NCBI RefSeq assembly: GCF_027023865.1 | Contig: NZ_JALVUC010000014.1 | Location: 32,778-96,777, forward strand | From: Thermococcus sp. | GTDB taxonomy: Archaea; Methanobacteriota_B; Thermococci; Thermococcales; Thermococcaceae | Direction: 5' to 3' | Length of the DNA stretch: 64,000 nt | In this document: in pieces, positions 9,533-18,583 of the stretch | How positions within the stretch are numbered: the first letter of the stretch is position 1 | Layout of the letters: every line of letters starts with the position of its first letter | Notes under the pieces: generated by a model | Database searches by the model: none | Seen by the model: only the letters and a program-made list of their open reading frames with translations | Told to the model about the DNA's origin: nothing | Position numbers and translations under genes: made by a program

Positions 9533-10438
9533 TCACCTCAAATCCATCCTGACAAAGCGGACGACTGCCACTGCAAGGTACGCTAGCGACATGATGATGA
9601 GGAGCAGGAAGTTAATCCAACGCTCCTTTATCGCGTAGCCAACTCCCCGGTATATAGGGAGGTTTGTTGCATAGGTCTTCGTGCCTTGCGGCGTATTCAC
9701 GGTCTTCTGAACAACCTTGTAGTCCGAGACGTAGGAGGTTATGACCTCGGCCTGGGCAGTCGGGGAGTAGAACAGGTATTTGGTGTAGTAGTCCGCCTTC
9801 ATGTCGCGTAGCCCCTGGTCTGAGATGCCCCCCGGAGCGTGGGTGTACACCTCATACTGGACGAAGATGGGGAGGACGAGATAGATGATGAAGAACACAA
9901 CAAGGGCAACGCCAAGGGCCGAACCCGAGGACTTTAGGAACGTCGAGAGGACGTAGCCGAGGGCAAGGAACTCGACCATCACCATGAAGAGCACGATGTT
10001 CAGAAGGAAGACGTCACCAAACACCTTTCCCGTCAGGCTAACACCCACGTATGCCAGTCCGGCCAGGGCAACGAGGACCGCCAGTAGGACCGCGGCAAAG
10101 AACACGACACCTTGGCCCGAAAACTTTCCGAGGATGTAGCTCAGCCTGCTTATCTTCTTGCTCAGGACGACGCGTATGGTTCCCTCTTCTATCCCCTTGT
10201 TGACCGCGGTGGCACCCATAACGATGGCCACTATCCCAAGGAAGAACATGGACATTCCCGTGATGAACTGTATCATTAACGACATTGCCGCTTCGCCGCT
10301 CATTTCGCCGCCGCCCTTCATTCCCTGCTTGAGAACGTAAACGACCGGCATGTAGAACAGGAGCATGATGAGGAGCACTGCCCAGAGCTTTTTGGTGTGC
10401 ATCCCCTTCTTAAGCTCGAGTTTAAACCCCCACCACAC
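9533..10438 (-). CDS. ABC-2 type transporter permease
   Basis: Membrane partner of the ATPase just downstream. It has one N-terminal membrane segment (LWAVLLIMLLFYMPVVYVL), four to five central segments, a roughly 80-residue extracytoplasmic loop (TQAEVITSYVSDYKV region, numbering approximate) and a C-terminal segment, typical of ABC-2 permeases. The GTG at 10438 follows GGAGGTG by 6 nt. A TATA box (ATTTTATACTC on the minus strand, about 10480-10490) sits upstream. The gene ends next to the ATPase ribosome-binding site. Confidence 0.9.
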   Translation of the reverse strand: MWWGFKLELKKGMHTKKLWAVLLIMLLFYMPVVYVLKQGMKGGGEMSGEAAMSLMIQFITGMSMFFLGIVAIVMGATAVNKGIEEGTIRVVLSKKISRLSYILGKFSGQGVVFFAAVLLAVLVALAGLAYVGVSLTGKVFGDVFLLNIVLFMVMVEFLALGYVLSTFLKSSGSALGVALVVFFIIYLVLPIFVQYEVYTHAPGGISDQGLRDMKADYYTKYLFYSPTAQAEVITSYVSDYKVVQKTVNTPQGTKTYATNLPIYRGVGYAIKERWINFLLLIIMSLAYLAVAVVRFVRMDLR

Positions 10439-10531
10439 ATTTAACACCTCCGTATTGGTCTGGCCGAAACTCTGAAGAAGAGTATAAAATGTTTTTCTTT
10501 ATGATGGTTAAAAACCAAAGGTTGTGAAACC

Positions 10532-11323
10532 TCAGAGGGCCGCCAGTTTAAGAACTAGGGGCGCTTTATCGCATCTTTTGCGCAGGCGCCGTATGATCTC
10601 CCCCTTTCCGCCGAGGACGGGCCAGAGAATTGAATCTATATGAAGCGGCGGGATTCCGGTTTCAACGGCGATTCTGCTCCAGAAGCTCACGGGAGGTTCA
10701 TTCGTGAAGCGCTTTGTGTAGGCGTTTATCCTCACGTCGTCCGGGATTTCGATAGACATTGGGTAGGGCACGAATTCGCCGAAGGCGAGCCTGCCTGCGT
10801 AGCCGAACATCTTGACGGCAAAGACTATGGTCTTGGCGTTCCTCTTTGAACCGAGAACCCTGGAAAGTTCATTTCTCAGTCCCTCCATCCCGTTGAAGTA
10901 GTAGCCCTTCAGCGCCCTTAGGTCAAGCTCGCTGAGGAACGGCTGAAGCCTCTCAAGCCGTTTGAGCTTTCCTGGAACGAGGCGCCTGTTAGTTTGTGAA
11001 GCGGGGAGAAAACTGGCATATGCCTCAATGATGCTTCCTTCGGGGGGATTGACCGAAAAATAGCGCGAGAACTCCCACCACCAGTCTTCTCCTTTCCCGC
11101 TCAGCTGATAGCTCACTATAGAGTTGGCCAGCACGAGCTTGATGAAGAGTTCGTCGTCGTTGAGGTTGCTGTGGAGGTTTCTGAGGGCGTCGAACTGGAG
11201 ATCAACGCGCTCCTCTATAGTCCGGGCACAGTATATGCCCAGTTCTCGCAGGTGGCCTACGAGCACTTCAACCTTCTCCGCGTTCTCCTTGTATTTGACC
11301 TTGATGAAACGGTCGAGGGTCAT
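10532..11323 (-). CDS. N-glycosylase/DNA lyase, archaeal GO glycosylase (AGOG)
   Basis: Removes 8-oxoguanine from DNA and cleaves the resulting abasic site. The protein is almost entirely helical and has the AGOG helix-hairpin-helix signature: the lysine-bearing KRNAKTIVFAVKMFGYA and, near residue 230, GIPPLHIDSILWPVLGG with the catalytic aspartate region. The 263-residue length fits. The start overlaps the stop of the upstream RFAP synthase homologue by 4 nt (ATGA), so the two are co-transcribed although their roles appear unrelated. Confidence 0.9.
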   Translation of the reverse strand: MTLDRFIKVKYKENAEKVEVLVGHLRELGIYCARTIEERVDLQFDALRNLHSNLNDDELFIKLVLANSIVSYQLSGKGEDWWWEFSRYFSVNPPEGSIIEAYASFLPASQTNRRLVPGKLKRLERLQPFLSELDLRALKGYYFNGMEGLRNELSRVLGSKRNAKTIVFAVKMFGYAGRLAFGEFVPYPMSIEIPDDVRINAYTKRFTNEPPVSFWSRIAVETGIPPLHIDSILWPVLGGKGEIIRRLRKRCDKAPLVLKLAAL

Positions 11324-12297
11324 TCTCTTCCCCCGGCCACATTTCTTATCAGTCGGTTTAAAAAGGTGTTCTGCCCTATCACCTCGGCCCCGGCGTTCCT
11401 CGGAAGCCCAAGCTCAACCTTGGCCCTAAATCCTTGTTCTTTCAGGAAGTCGTGTGCCTCCTCGGAAAGCCGCTGGAACTCTCCCTTTCGTATGAGGCCA
11501 TAGACCGTCGGACCCCAGCTGCTCTGCCCTGCTCCGTAGGTTTTCTCGATCAGGAAATCAAGGATGAGCTTCACATCCTCCCGGAACTCGCCGCCCTGGT
11601 AGTCCTCGAAGTGCTTCCCCACGAGGCGTTGGATCGCCGTGAGGTGCTCCCCGAAGGCTTTGATGTCCCCATCTTTGAGCGCCGGGAGCAGGCCGAGCAG
11701 GATTCTGTGGCTTATCTCCATCGCGGCCTCTGGTTTTCCTGGAACCCCTGCCATCACCGGATTTTCCTCCTCCTCGTCAAGGCCGGGCTTAAGCTCCGGG
11801 AGTATCAGTAGGAAAGCCCACTCCCCAGGAAAGTCCTCGTGGAATATCAGCGGTGGAAAGTCACCCTTTACTCCGCCGTCTATGACGAAGCCGCCGTAAG
11901 CGAAGGAATAAACGCCGGCCCCGCCGTTTCTGCCCCTGCCAAGGGTTTTTGCAAGCTCTTCCACAGAAAGGTTGAGGTTTCTGAGCCTCACCACCCCGAG
12001 ACCCACCGCGAGACTTAGCTGGGTTGTCGAGCCGAGACCTATATGCCTCGGAATGGCCCTTTTAACCTCCACACGGTAGTTCATCCCAGTTCCGTAGGCG
12101 GAGTTCATCCTCCTGAGAGCGGCCTCTATCGTCTTCCTGTCTTCACCCTCGGCCGCTATCTCCTTCGAGTCTGACTCAAGAACCTCAACCTCGTAGCCGT
12201 TTTCAAGGGCCACGCCGAGGCTCCCGAAGCGCCTTCCAAGAACCGCTGAAGGGTCGATGAGACCAAGGTGAAGCCTCCTTGGAGTGAGGATTATCAT
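11320..12297 (-). CDS. Beta-ribofuranosylaminobenzene 5'-phosphate synthase family (GHMP fold)
   Basis: RFAP synthase joins p-aminobenzoate-type acid and PRPP with loss of CO2, the first committed step of methanopterin-type cofactors. The GHMP-like motif IPRHIGLGSTTQLSLAVG is near residue 95, and GAGQSSWGPTVYG near 270 matches this family rather than sugar kinases. The start is ATG 12297 behind ACGGTGGTGCTC; longer openings upstream would run through the divergent folP promoter. The neighbour across that promoter is dihydropteroate synthase, which supports a pterin role. Confidence 0.85.
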   Translation of the reverse strand: MIILTPRRLHLGLIDPSAVLGRRFGSLGVALENGYEVEVLESDSKEIAAEGEDRKTIEAALRRMNSAYGTGMNYRVEVKRAIPRHIGLGSTTQLSLAVGLGVVRLRNLNLSVEELAKTLGRGRNGGAGVYSFAYGGFVIDGGVKGDFPPLIFHEDFPGEWAFLLILPELKPGLDEEEENPVMAGVPGKPEAAMEISHRILLGLLPALKDGDIKAFGEHLTAIQRLVGKHFEDYQGGEFREDVKLILDFLIEKTYGAGQSSWGPTVYGLIRKGEFQRLSEEAHDFLKEQGFRAKVELGLPRNAGAEVIGQNTFLNRLIRNVAGGRE

Positions 12298-12327
12298 GAG
12301 CACCACCGTTCCTCTTTCCCGAAAGAC

Positions 12328-12338
12328 CTTTTTATACC
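12328..12338 (+). promoter_or_regulatory. TATA box of the dihydropteroate synthase gene
   Basis: CTTTTTATACC lies 27-37 nt before the ATG at 12365, which also has a CGGTGAT ribosome-binding site. The element falls upstream of the RFAP synthase start on the opposite strand, so this gap holds both promoters. Confidence 0.5.
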
Positions 12339-12364
12339 CAGCGCCAACATCGCCCGGTGATAAC

Positions 12365-13183
12365 ATGAAGTTCGCCGGAGTTGACTTGAGTGAACCGAGG
12401 ATAATGGGCGTCATCAACGTCTCGCCCGAGAGCTTCTACAAGGGGAGCGTCAGGAACGATGAGGAAAAGCTTGTGAAGACGGCAGTTAGGATGGTTGAGG
12501 AGGGAGCGGCCTTCATCGACATCGGGGCAAAGTCAACGGCTCCCTACTTAGAGACTCAGATTTCTGTCGAGGAGGAGATAAGAAGAGCGATCTGGGCCGT
12601 GAAGGCCGTACGAGAGGAGGTAGACGTTCCAATAAGTATAGACACGACGAGCGCAAGGGTTGCGGAGGAGGCCCTCAAAGCAGGTGCGGACATCATCAAC
12701 GATGTGACCGGCCTGAAGGGGGATTCAGACATGGCCAAAGTGGCCTCCGAGCACGGAGTACCGGTGGTAGCCTGCGCCCACGGTGAAGTTGGGGACTTCA
12801 GTGACCCGGTTCACACGGTTATCGATTTTCTCGAGGATAGTCTGACCATTGCAAGGGAGAATGGGATTGAAGAAGTTGCCGTTGACCCGGCCATCGGTTT
12901 TCTCCGCCCGGATTGGCCGCCCTGGTACGAGTGGGACGCCAAGATATTAGCGAACCTCAACGCCCTCAAAATCCTCGGGAGACCGATACTCATAGGAGTC
13001 TCGCGGAAGTCCTTTATCGGAGCGATAACGGGTAGAAAAGACCCTGCCGAACGGTTGGCGGGGAGCCTCTCTGCTACGGGCATAGCGGTATTCAACGGGG
13101 CGCACATCATCAGAACCCACGACGTTAGGGAAACGGCCGATGCCGTGAAGATGGCCACATTCATGAGGAGGTTCTGGCCTTAA
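12365..13183 (+). CDS. folP: Dihydropteroate synthase
   Basis: Condenses a pterin pyrophosphate with p-aminobenzoate or a derivative in folate or methanopterin-type cofactor synthesis. The TIM-barrel signatures are visible: IMGVINVSPESFYKGS (pterin-binding loop), FIDIGAKSTAPY, DTTSARVAEEAL, DIINDVTGL, VDPAIGF, GRPILIGVSRKSF and a C-terminal RTHDVRET. The 272-residue length is normal. The ATG at 12365 follows CGGTGATAAC. The divergent neighbour is an RFAP synthase homologue, so in this organism the aryl substrate may be a ribofuranosylated aminobenzene. The gene overlaps the convergent AI-2E gene by 23 nt. Confidence 0.92.
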   Translation: MKFAGVDLSEPRIMGVINVSPESFYKGSVRNDEEKLVKTAVRMVEEGAAFIDIGAKSTAPYLETQISVEEEIRRAIWAVKAVREEVDVPISIDTTSARVAEEALKAGADIINDVTGLKGDSDMAKVASEHGVPVVACAHGEVGDFSDPVHTVIDFLEDSLTIARENGIEEVAVDPAIGFLRPDWPPWYEWDAKILANLNALKILGRPILIGVSRKSFIGAITGRKDPAERLAGSLSATGIAVFNGAHIIRTHDVRETADAVKMATFMRRFWP

Positions 13184-14165
13184 GCTCCTTCGTTTTCTTC
13201 CATTCTTCTAGAAGGGTTCCGAGGAGGGAGAGCGCGACAGGACCGAGGATTATCCCGACTATGCCGAAGGCAAGGTAACCGCCGAAGATCCCCACGAGGC
13301 TTATGAAGGAGTTGATACCGGTTTCTCTTTCACCCATCTTTGAACGGAGCAGGTAGTCCGGAACCGGCGATACGAAAACTGCACTGTAGGCGGAGAAGGC
13401 CAAAGCCACCAAGGCATGGCCGGAGGTGAACAGATAAACCGCTCCGGCGAGCCATATCATCCAGCCGCCGATAACGGGCAGGAGTTCAAAGATGACCGTA
13501 AAGATGCCCACCGCTATGGCCCCCCCAGCAGAGGATACGGAGAACGCGTAGAAGCCGACGGCAATGGCCGTTCCCTTGAGGATGCTGAAGGCGAGCCAGC
13601 CGCGTAGGATACTATGAAGTGTTTTCTCCGTGCTCCCCATGAGCTTTAGGGCCAGCTCGCGGTTCCCCTGCGGAATGAGCGAGTGAACTTCCTCGCTGAG
13701 CCCCCTTGCATTAACAAGGGCGCCGTAGAAGGCGAAGAGCATGACGACGGCTTGGAAGGAGAGCTTGGGAAGTGAGTAGGTGTAGCCAAGGACGTACCCC
13801 TCAAACCTCTTTGGGATGTCCTTCGCGAGGCGCTGGATCAGGTCATAGATTGCCATGGGGAGGTGAAACCCGAGGAGCCACTGGAAGAAGGCGTTGATGT
13901 AGTAAGCTAGGGACTGCTTGACGTCGTTTATCCAGAGGGCGTAGCCTATTATGAAAAGGAACGTGATGATGGTTAAAACACCGGTGAGGGTAAAGGCTGA
14001 GATTCTGTTTCCAATCATTGAGGAGAGCCTTTCGTGGAGAGGGTAGAGGATATAGGCGAGGGTTAAAGCTATGATTATGGGGGAGATTATTGGACTTATC
14101 GTCTCCCAGACAAGGTAGAGTATGATGAGGGAAATGGAAAGCCAGATAGCCGCTTCAAGCTCCAT
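13161..14165 (-). CDS. AI-2E family transporter (PerM-like membrane protein)
   Basis: Eight or so hydrophobic segments in the family pattern: two close N-terminal helices (LSISLIILYLVWETI, IIIALTLAYILYPL), a long middle region with few membrane segments, and a C-terminal cluster including LLPVIGGWMIWL and GGYLAFGIVGIILGPV, the conserved family end. Members export small molecules or ions; the substrate is not predictable here. ATG 14165 lies behind GGGGATGCTTG. It is the third gene of an sppA operon with short overlaps. Confidence 0.88.
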   Translation of the reverse strand: MELEAAIWLSISLIILYLVWETISPIISPIIIALTLAYILYPLHERLSSMIGNRISAFTLTGVLTIITFLFIIGYALWINDVKQSLAYYINAFFQWLLGFHLPMAIYDLIQRLAKDIPKRFEGYVLGYTYSLPKLSFQAVVMLFAFYGALVNARGLSEEVHSLIPQGNRELALKLMGSTEKTLHSILRGWLAFSILKGTAIAVGFYAFSVSSAGGAIAVGIFTVIFELLPVIGGWMIWLAGAVYLFTSGHALVALAFSAYSAVFVSPVPDYLLRSKMGERETGINSFISLVGIFGGYLAFGIVGIILGPVALSLLGTLLEEWKKTKELKARTSS

Positions 14166-14643
14166 CAAGCATCCCCAGGTACTTTAGTATAAGCCCCCTC
14201 GCCGAAGGTTTGTTGAAGATGAGGAGGTAGCCTTTCTCAAGGAGGATGAAATTCTTCCCGAGGGCCAATAAATCTTTCCGGAGTTTGTGAATCTCGACTT
14301 TGTTTAGGTCTATGGCCTCTTTGATCTCCTCTGGAGCGTCTATCCCTTCAAGGGCATTTTCAAGCCGGTTCAAAACGCTCCTGTTGGTGAACTTTACTGA
14401 GCTCGGCCTGAAATCCTCCGCCTCAATCTCCCCCGCTTCCATCGGGATTCCCCATAAGTCCTTGGCGCACTCGAAGGGGTAAACGTAGTCCTCTCCGTAG
14501 TCCGGAAGGTAAAGCTCCCTTATGATTGCAAGGAGAAGCCTTCTGGCATCCCTGCCGTAGAACTCAATCCTGAGGTTGAACTTTCCGTCCTCAAAGCCGT
14601 TCTCAAATACCTTCAGCTTCTCCTCGCAGAGCAAAACCCTCAC
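14155..14643 (-). CDS. Conserved hypothetical protein, 162 residues
   Basis: A soluble mixed alpha/beta protein with no domain I recognise. The first 75 residues look like beta strands with helix (KFNLRIEFYGRDARRLLLAI), and the rest has a helical region (LENALEGIDAPEEIKEAIDL) plus a hydrophobic FILLEKGYLLIF. No signal peptide or metal-binding cluster is seen. It starts at a GTG overlapping the sppA stop (GTGA) and overlaps the next gene, so it is translationally coupled with a membrane protease and a transporter. Confidence 0.8.
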   Translation of the reverse strand: MRVLLCEEKLKVFENGFEDGKFNLRIEFYGRDARRLLLAIIRELYLPDYGEDYVYPFECAKDLWGIPMEAGEIEAEDFRPSSVKFTNRSVLNRLENALEGIDAPEEIKEAIDLNKVEIHKLRKDLLALGKNFILLEKGYLLIFNKPSARGLILKYLGMLDGA

Positions 14644-15650
14644 CCCCTTATGTATGCGTTTACATAGCGCGGGTCGAGGAGGAGTGCGGTGCTCCCAAAT
14701 ATCCCGAAGTTAGAGGGTGGGCCACCGTTGTAGACCACAACGCGTGGGTTCGTGACGTTGAGCATCTTGGAGAGCAAATCAACGGCATCATCGATGCTTC
14801 CGGTCTCGTCAACGAGGCTTCCTGTGACGTTGATGGCGAACCATGTCCTTCCGGTGGCGTATTCCTTCGTCTCATTTAGGGGCATGTTCCTTCCGATGCT
14901 GACCGCCCTGAGGAAGGCCTGGAAGTATGTGTTTACTTGGTTCGCTATTATCTTCCTCTCCTGCGCGGTTAGGCCGCGCCACTCCGCTCCCATGTCCTTG
15001 TAGGGGCCCGTCTTGAAGACGTCGACCTTTATGCCGTTCATCTCGTAGTTCTTCTGGAGGTCGTAGTGGACATATATAACCCCTATGCTTCCGACCTGCG
15101 CCAATGGGTCGGCAACTATCTTATCCGCCGCAACCGCTATGTAATACCCTCCCGAAGCGGCCATACCACCGGTGTAAGCAACGACCGGCTTTATCATATC
15201 AAGCTTTCTCACGGTTGAGTATATCTCCCTGACCGCACCCACGTAGCCGCCGGGACTCTCTATCCAGAGGACGACGCCGCCTATGGAATCATTCTCCGCA
15301 ATGCTCCTAAGGAGGGGGATAACGTGGAGTGCCGTGGAATCGTCTATGAGTCCAAAAATCGGAACTATCGCTATAGTCGTGTTGCCCTTTGGGGCGTTCT
15401 TTGTCCTTAACTGTGCTTGGAGGAAGCGTATTTGGCTTTGGAGTTCCTCTATCTGGAGCCTGTAAGCCGTGTCGTTGCAGGTTGAGTTGAGGGATGTCTC
15501 AACAACGACGGGGGATATGTTGGTTGAGTTCGTGGGGGAGTAGGATTTGAGCTCGGAGTTCTGCTCATAGAGCAAAACCACGGCCGCACTAGATACCGCC
15601 AACAGGAGTATCAGAACCGCGGATACGTACTTCCATATGTCCGCTTTCAT
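14640..15650 (-). CDS. sppA: Signal peptide peptidase SppA (S49 serine protease)
   Basis: Degrades cleaved signal peptides at the membrane. One N-terminal membrane anchor (VLILLLAVSSAAVVLLYEQN), a short coiled stretch, then a ClpP-like core with VLWIESPGGYVGA, the nucleophile serine in GGMAASGGYYIA (near residue 165) and the general-base lysine in FKTGPYKDMGAEW (near 217). The 336-residue length equals that of Thermococcus SppA. ATG 15650 follows GGGTGAGTGA. It is the first gene of a three-gene operon. Confidence 0.95.
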   Translation of the reverse strand: MKADIWKYVSAVLILLLAVSSAAVVLLYEQNSELKSYSPTNSTNISPVVVETSLNSTCNDTAYRLQIEELQSQIRFLQAQLRTKNAPKGNTTIAIVPIFGLIDDSTALHVIPLLRSIAENDSIGGVVLWIESPGGYVGAVREIYSTVRKLDMIKPVVAYTGGMAASGGYYIAVAADKIVADPLAQVGSIGVIYVHYDLQKNYEMNGIKVDVFKTGPYKDMGAEWRGLTAQERKIIANQVNTYFQAFLRAVSIGRNMPLNETKEYATGRTWFAINVTGSLVDETGSIDDAVDLLSKMLNVTNPRVVVYNGGPPSNFGIFGSTALLLDPRYVNAYIRG

Positions 15651-15744
15651 TCACTCACCCGGAGGGATTTACGCTCCCGGCTTTTAAGGGTTCCCTTGCT
15701 AAGCTTTTTATATTCGGCCGCCAATTCCCTCCAAGGTGATGGTA

Positions 15745-16551
15745 ATGGAGATAGGGGTTACGGTTTACCCACACTTCATCGCTAAGGACAAAACGCTGGC
15801 CTCTGTACTGGCGGACATAAAGATAAAGAACTACGACTTCGTCTCTATATTCCCCCACACCCTCGGCCTGATAAAGAACGGCATCGTTGTTGAGAAGAAG
15901 CTGAGGAACGTTGAGACAACCCTCAAGGGAGTTGGAATCGACTACATCGTTAGGATGCCTACCTCCGTCAACCTGCGCGATAACATCTACTACACGAGGC
16001 ACTTCCGCGTTGCGAAGGCAGTTGCGGACGTTGCCATAAAGCTCGGTGCCAGAGTGATAGTCATGCAGAGCGGTAGAACCGGCAGGCTGGACCTTGAGAT
16101 AGAGGCCATCCAGCAGCTCGCCGACATGGTTGGCCCATTCGGAATGAAGATAGCCCTTGAGAACACCTTCAGCGTCAAGGATACGCTTTACGTCGTCGAC
16201 AACGTTGACAGGGGCAACGTTGGCTTCGCCCTTGATGTGGCCCATGCCTTTCTCAGCGCCCAGGGCAACGACGAAAAGCTTCTTGAAGATGTGAAGCTCG
16301 GAACCGACAAGACGATAATACTGATGATACACGACAACTTCGGAAAGCTCTTCCCGCAGGTTGAGCCTGAGGATGCCCTAGCCTACGGCGTTGGCGACCT
16401 CCACCTCCTTCCGGGGGAGGGTAGGATACCCTTTGGAAAGGTCCTCAGACTCTTCGGGGACGTGCCGATACTGCTCAAGGTCAAGAATCCCGAGAAGTTC
16501 GCCAAGATACCGACAAAGACCGGCCTGATAGAACTGCTGACGAGCCTATAG
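15745..16551 (+). CDS. Sugar phosphate isomerase/epimerase-like TIM-barrel protein
   Basis: Resembles the AP-endonuclease-2/xylose-isomerase-like family: an acidic metal-site pattern in [23 protein letters not shown] and MIHDNFGK, and a C-terminal [13 protein letters not shown]. The exact substrate is unknown. ATG 15745 is preferred over GTG 15736 and ATG 15739 because AAGGTGAT lies 5 nt before it. A TATA box (GCTTTTTATATTC, about 15702-15714) precedes it. The 3' end overlaps the convergent RNase III-like gene by 6 nt. Confidence 0.8.
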   Translation: MEIGVTVYPHFIAKDKTLASVLADIKIKNYDFVSIFPHTLGLIKNGIVVEKKLRNVETTLKGVGIDYIVRMPTSVNLRDNIYYTRHFRVAKAVADVAIKLGARVIVMQSGRTGRLDLEIEAIQQLADMVGPFGMKIALENTFSVKDTLYVVDNVDRGNVGFALDVAHAFLSAQGNDEKLLEDVKLGTDKTIILMIHDNFGKLFPQVEPEDALAYGVGDLHLLPGEGRIPFGKVLRLFGDVPILLKVKNPEKFAKIPTKTGLIELLTSL

Positions 16552-16941
16552 CTCCAGTCTCTCTTTTATCACACGGTAGACTTCCGTGAAGGCCTTTCCA
16601 ACGGCCTCTTTTTTCCTTGAGAAGTGAGTGACATCCTCCGTGAAGTTATTCCTTAGGATTTCAGCGGCTTCCTCAACGGTTATCCTTCCCTCAAGCCACG
16701 AGTATGCGAAGAGGGCCTCCGCTACGTCCCCCTTTCCATGCTTGTCCGTCCTTGGAGGGATAATGGATCTGAGTCCCGCCAGCTCAAGGGCGATGGCTAG
16801 GGACGCGTTGGGAACCCTCTCTCCGGTTGGTTTTCCCAGATACTCACTTAAAGCGAGGGAAAATGTGAAGTTGACGAGGGAATCGCCGAGCTTGGCAAGC
16901 CCCCTGTCGGTGAAGTCCCTGCTGTACTGCAAGGTCACCAC
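16546..16941 (-). CDS. Ribonuclease III-like family protein
   Basis: A short, all-helical protein (131 residues) with the RNase III helical pattern: [19 protein letters not shown] near 15 and [16 protein letters not shown] near 68, each with acidic residues expected at a metal site. It lacks a double-stranded RNA-binding domain. It corresponds to the short Thermococcales RNase III-like family of known structure but unproven activity. Start GTG 16941 follows a GGGGAT stretch. Confidence 0.72.
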   Translation of the reverse strand: MVTLQYSRDFTDRGLAKLGDSLVNFTFSLALSEYLGKPTGERVPNASLAIALELAGLRSIIPPRTDKHGKGDVAEALFAYSWLEGRITVEEAAEILRNNFTEDVTHFSRKKEAVGKAFTEVYRVIKERLEL

Positions 16942-16969
16942 ATCCCCGAGAATCCGAAAATAGGAAAAA

Positions 16970-17257
16970 TCACTCGCTCAGCGCAGCCTTCCACGCTTCG
17001 AGAACGGCCCTGGACCTGTCGAATACCTTCTGGGCCGCCTCCTCCAGAGCCTTCTCCGGTGTTATCTTGCCATCGGTGACGACGCGGAACTTCGGCTTTC
17101 TGGCCATAAGAACCGGGTGTTCAATGGTGTAGCCCGCAAAGGTAATGTGCTCGTTCTCGTGGAGCACCTCGTTGAGCAGGTTGGCGAAGGTGTGGTCCTC
17201 ACCCTCAAGGTAGAACTCAAGGACGTTTTCCTCACGCTTGATGACCTCGATCTTCAT
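16970..17257 (-). CDS. rpoL: DNA-directed RNA polymerase subunit L (Rpo11)
   Basis: Partner of Rpo3 in the assembly platform of archaeal RNA polymerase. The signature [18 protein letters not shown] followed by GYTIEHPV matches the RPB11/AC19 family. With start ATG 17257 (GGGTGAGG 3 nt upstream) the protein has 95 residues, normal for archaea. It is the last gene of a csl4-DUF2067-rpoL operon and overlaps the preceding gene by 26 nt. Confidence 0.95.
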   Translation of the reverse strand: MKIEVIKREENVLEFYLEGEDHTFANLLNEVLHENEHITFAGYTIEHPVLMARKPKFRVVTDGKITPEKALEEAAQKVFDRSRAVLEAWKAALSE

Positions 17258-17879
17258 TTTCCTCACCCTTTAAGTGATTAAGCAGGATTTCCATGGCCTG
17301 CTCCTTGTTCTTCACCAGTTCGTATTTAAACTTATCCTCTTTCCATTCGGCCGCGCCAAGGTCAATGAGAATATTTGTTACCTCCTCCGGGTCGAGATTG
17401 AAAGCAACAGCAACCGGGAGAACGACCTCCCTTATCTGCCTCGTGGTGTTGAGCGAGATTTTGGAGAGTGCTTCCCCAAGTTTTCCTGCTACTTCTACAA
17501 GCTCTTCCCATGGAAGGGACGTTACAAGCTCTCCCTCGCTGGTTTCCACTGTTTCCCCTAGCAGTTTGAGGGTTTTGACCAGTATCGGCGTCGAAACGCT
17601 CGCGCTAGCCTCTCTCAGGAGGTCGTCCACCGTGTAGCGATAGAGCCCCCGCCTGTCCGGATAGAGCTTTGCACTCACCTTGTTGTGTATCTCCCTTACT
17701 CTTCGTATCGTCTCGCGTATCTCGTCCTTCGTTCCCTGGACGTTTATCTTGAGGTCGTTGAGCTTGCCGTGAACGTAGATGAAGGCGGATAAATTCAGCC
17801 TTTGGAGTTCCCGCATGAACTCCTCCTTCTCCCTGTCGTCACGGACGTGGATCGTTATGACCCTCTTAGCCCTCGCCAT
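17232..17879 (-). CDS. DUF2067 family protein
   Basis: A conserved archaeal protein of unknown function, 215 residues. It starts [20 protein letters not shown] and has an N-terminal alpha/beta part resembling a small RNA-binding-like fold (inference) and a helical C-terminal part with [16 protein letters not shown]. The TAATG overlap with csl4 and the overlap with rpoL tie it to RNA synthesis or decay. No catalytic motif is seen. Confidence 0.85.
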   Translation of the reverse strand: MARAKRVITIHVRDDREKEEFMRELQRLNLSAFIYVHGKLNDLKINVQGTKDEIRETIRRVREIHNKVSAKLYPDRRGLYRYTVDDLLREASASVSTPILVKTLKLLGETVETSEGELVTSLPWEELVEVAGKLGEALSKISLNTTRQIREVVLPVAVAFNLDPEEVTNILIDLGAAEWKEDKFKYELVKNKEQAMEILLNHLKGEENEDRGHQA

Positions 17880-18466
17880 TAGGGATTCACCCTCCGGTAC
17901 ATGGATGAGAGCTTCCTCGTCTCAACGTGGCCGCAGCGCGGACAGACAAGTTTGTCACCGCGCCTCACCAATGGGGTTCTGCATCTAGTACAGAGAGCAT
18001 AGATGACGCCAAGGTCAGGGCCCTTTGTGGAGAGCTGTATCGGACTTTTCTCCGCGGCGATGACGCGCGCCCTCACCATGTCACCTATCCTGAACTCGTT
18101 GAGCATGCCCTCAACGTAGCTCTCATCGACCTGTGATATGTGGATACCTGCCAGTTTGGAGGTCGCTACTTCCCTGTCGTTTTCCCTGCCCTCTATACGG
18201 ATTATCTGGACTATCGCCGTCTGCGGCTTTACCTCTATAACCTGCCCTATAACGACGTCTCCAACCTTTGGAAGGGGTGGTGTGTCCGTGAGGGGTTCGA
18301 CGCTTATCTCCATCCTCTCCCCGTCGATTACAACCGTACCTGCTCTGATTGCATACAACTCTCCGTTCTCCTCTTTGACACCATCACCTGGGAAGTACTC
18401 CTCGATTACACCTAGATAATCACCGGGAAGAACTATGTCCCCTGGCTTTACCTTCCTCTCATTCAT
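17879..18466 (-). CDS. csl4: Exosome complex RNA-binding protein Csl4
   Basis: Cap subunit of the archaeal RNA exosome. The N-terminal part (VKPGDIVLPGDYLGVIEEY) is the Csl4 start; a central S1 domain (VGDVVIGQVIEVKPQTAIV ... MVRARVIAAEKSPIQLST) and a C-terminal zinc ribbon (CTRCRTPLV...CPRCG) follow. The 195-residue length is right. It is the first gene of the operon; a TATA-like GGCTTAAAAAATC lies upstream on the minus strand, back-to-back with thrS. Confidence 0.95.
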   Translation of the reverse strand: MNERKVKPGDIVLPGDYLGVIEEYFPGDGVKEENGELYAIRAGTVVIDGERMEISVEPLTDTPPLPKVGDVVIGQVIEVKPQTAIVQIIRIEGRENDREVATSKLAGIHISQVDESYVEGMLNEFRIGDMVRARVIAAEKSPIQLSTKGPDLGVIYALCTRCRTPLVRRGDKLVCPRCGHVETRKLSSMYRRVNP

Positions 18467-18583
18467 CCTCCCACCTCCGCTAAAGTTCCGGTTCGGATTT
18501 TTTAAGCCTTTGGCCTCGGGAGGATTTATAAGGGAAGGGAAAAAGTTTTAGTAATTCGTGCACAGCCCAAGGTGGTGATTGAG

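Noticed and set aside
15655..16332. 225-codon minus-strand frame over the TIM-barrel gene
   Set aside because: Antisense to a family-supported gene with its own promoter and ribosome-binding site.
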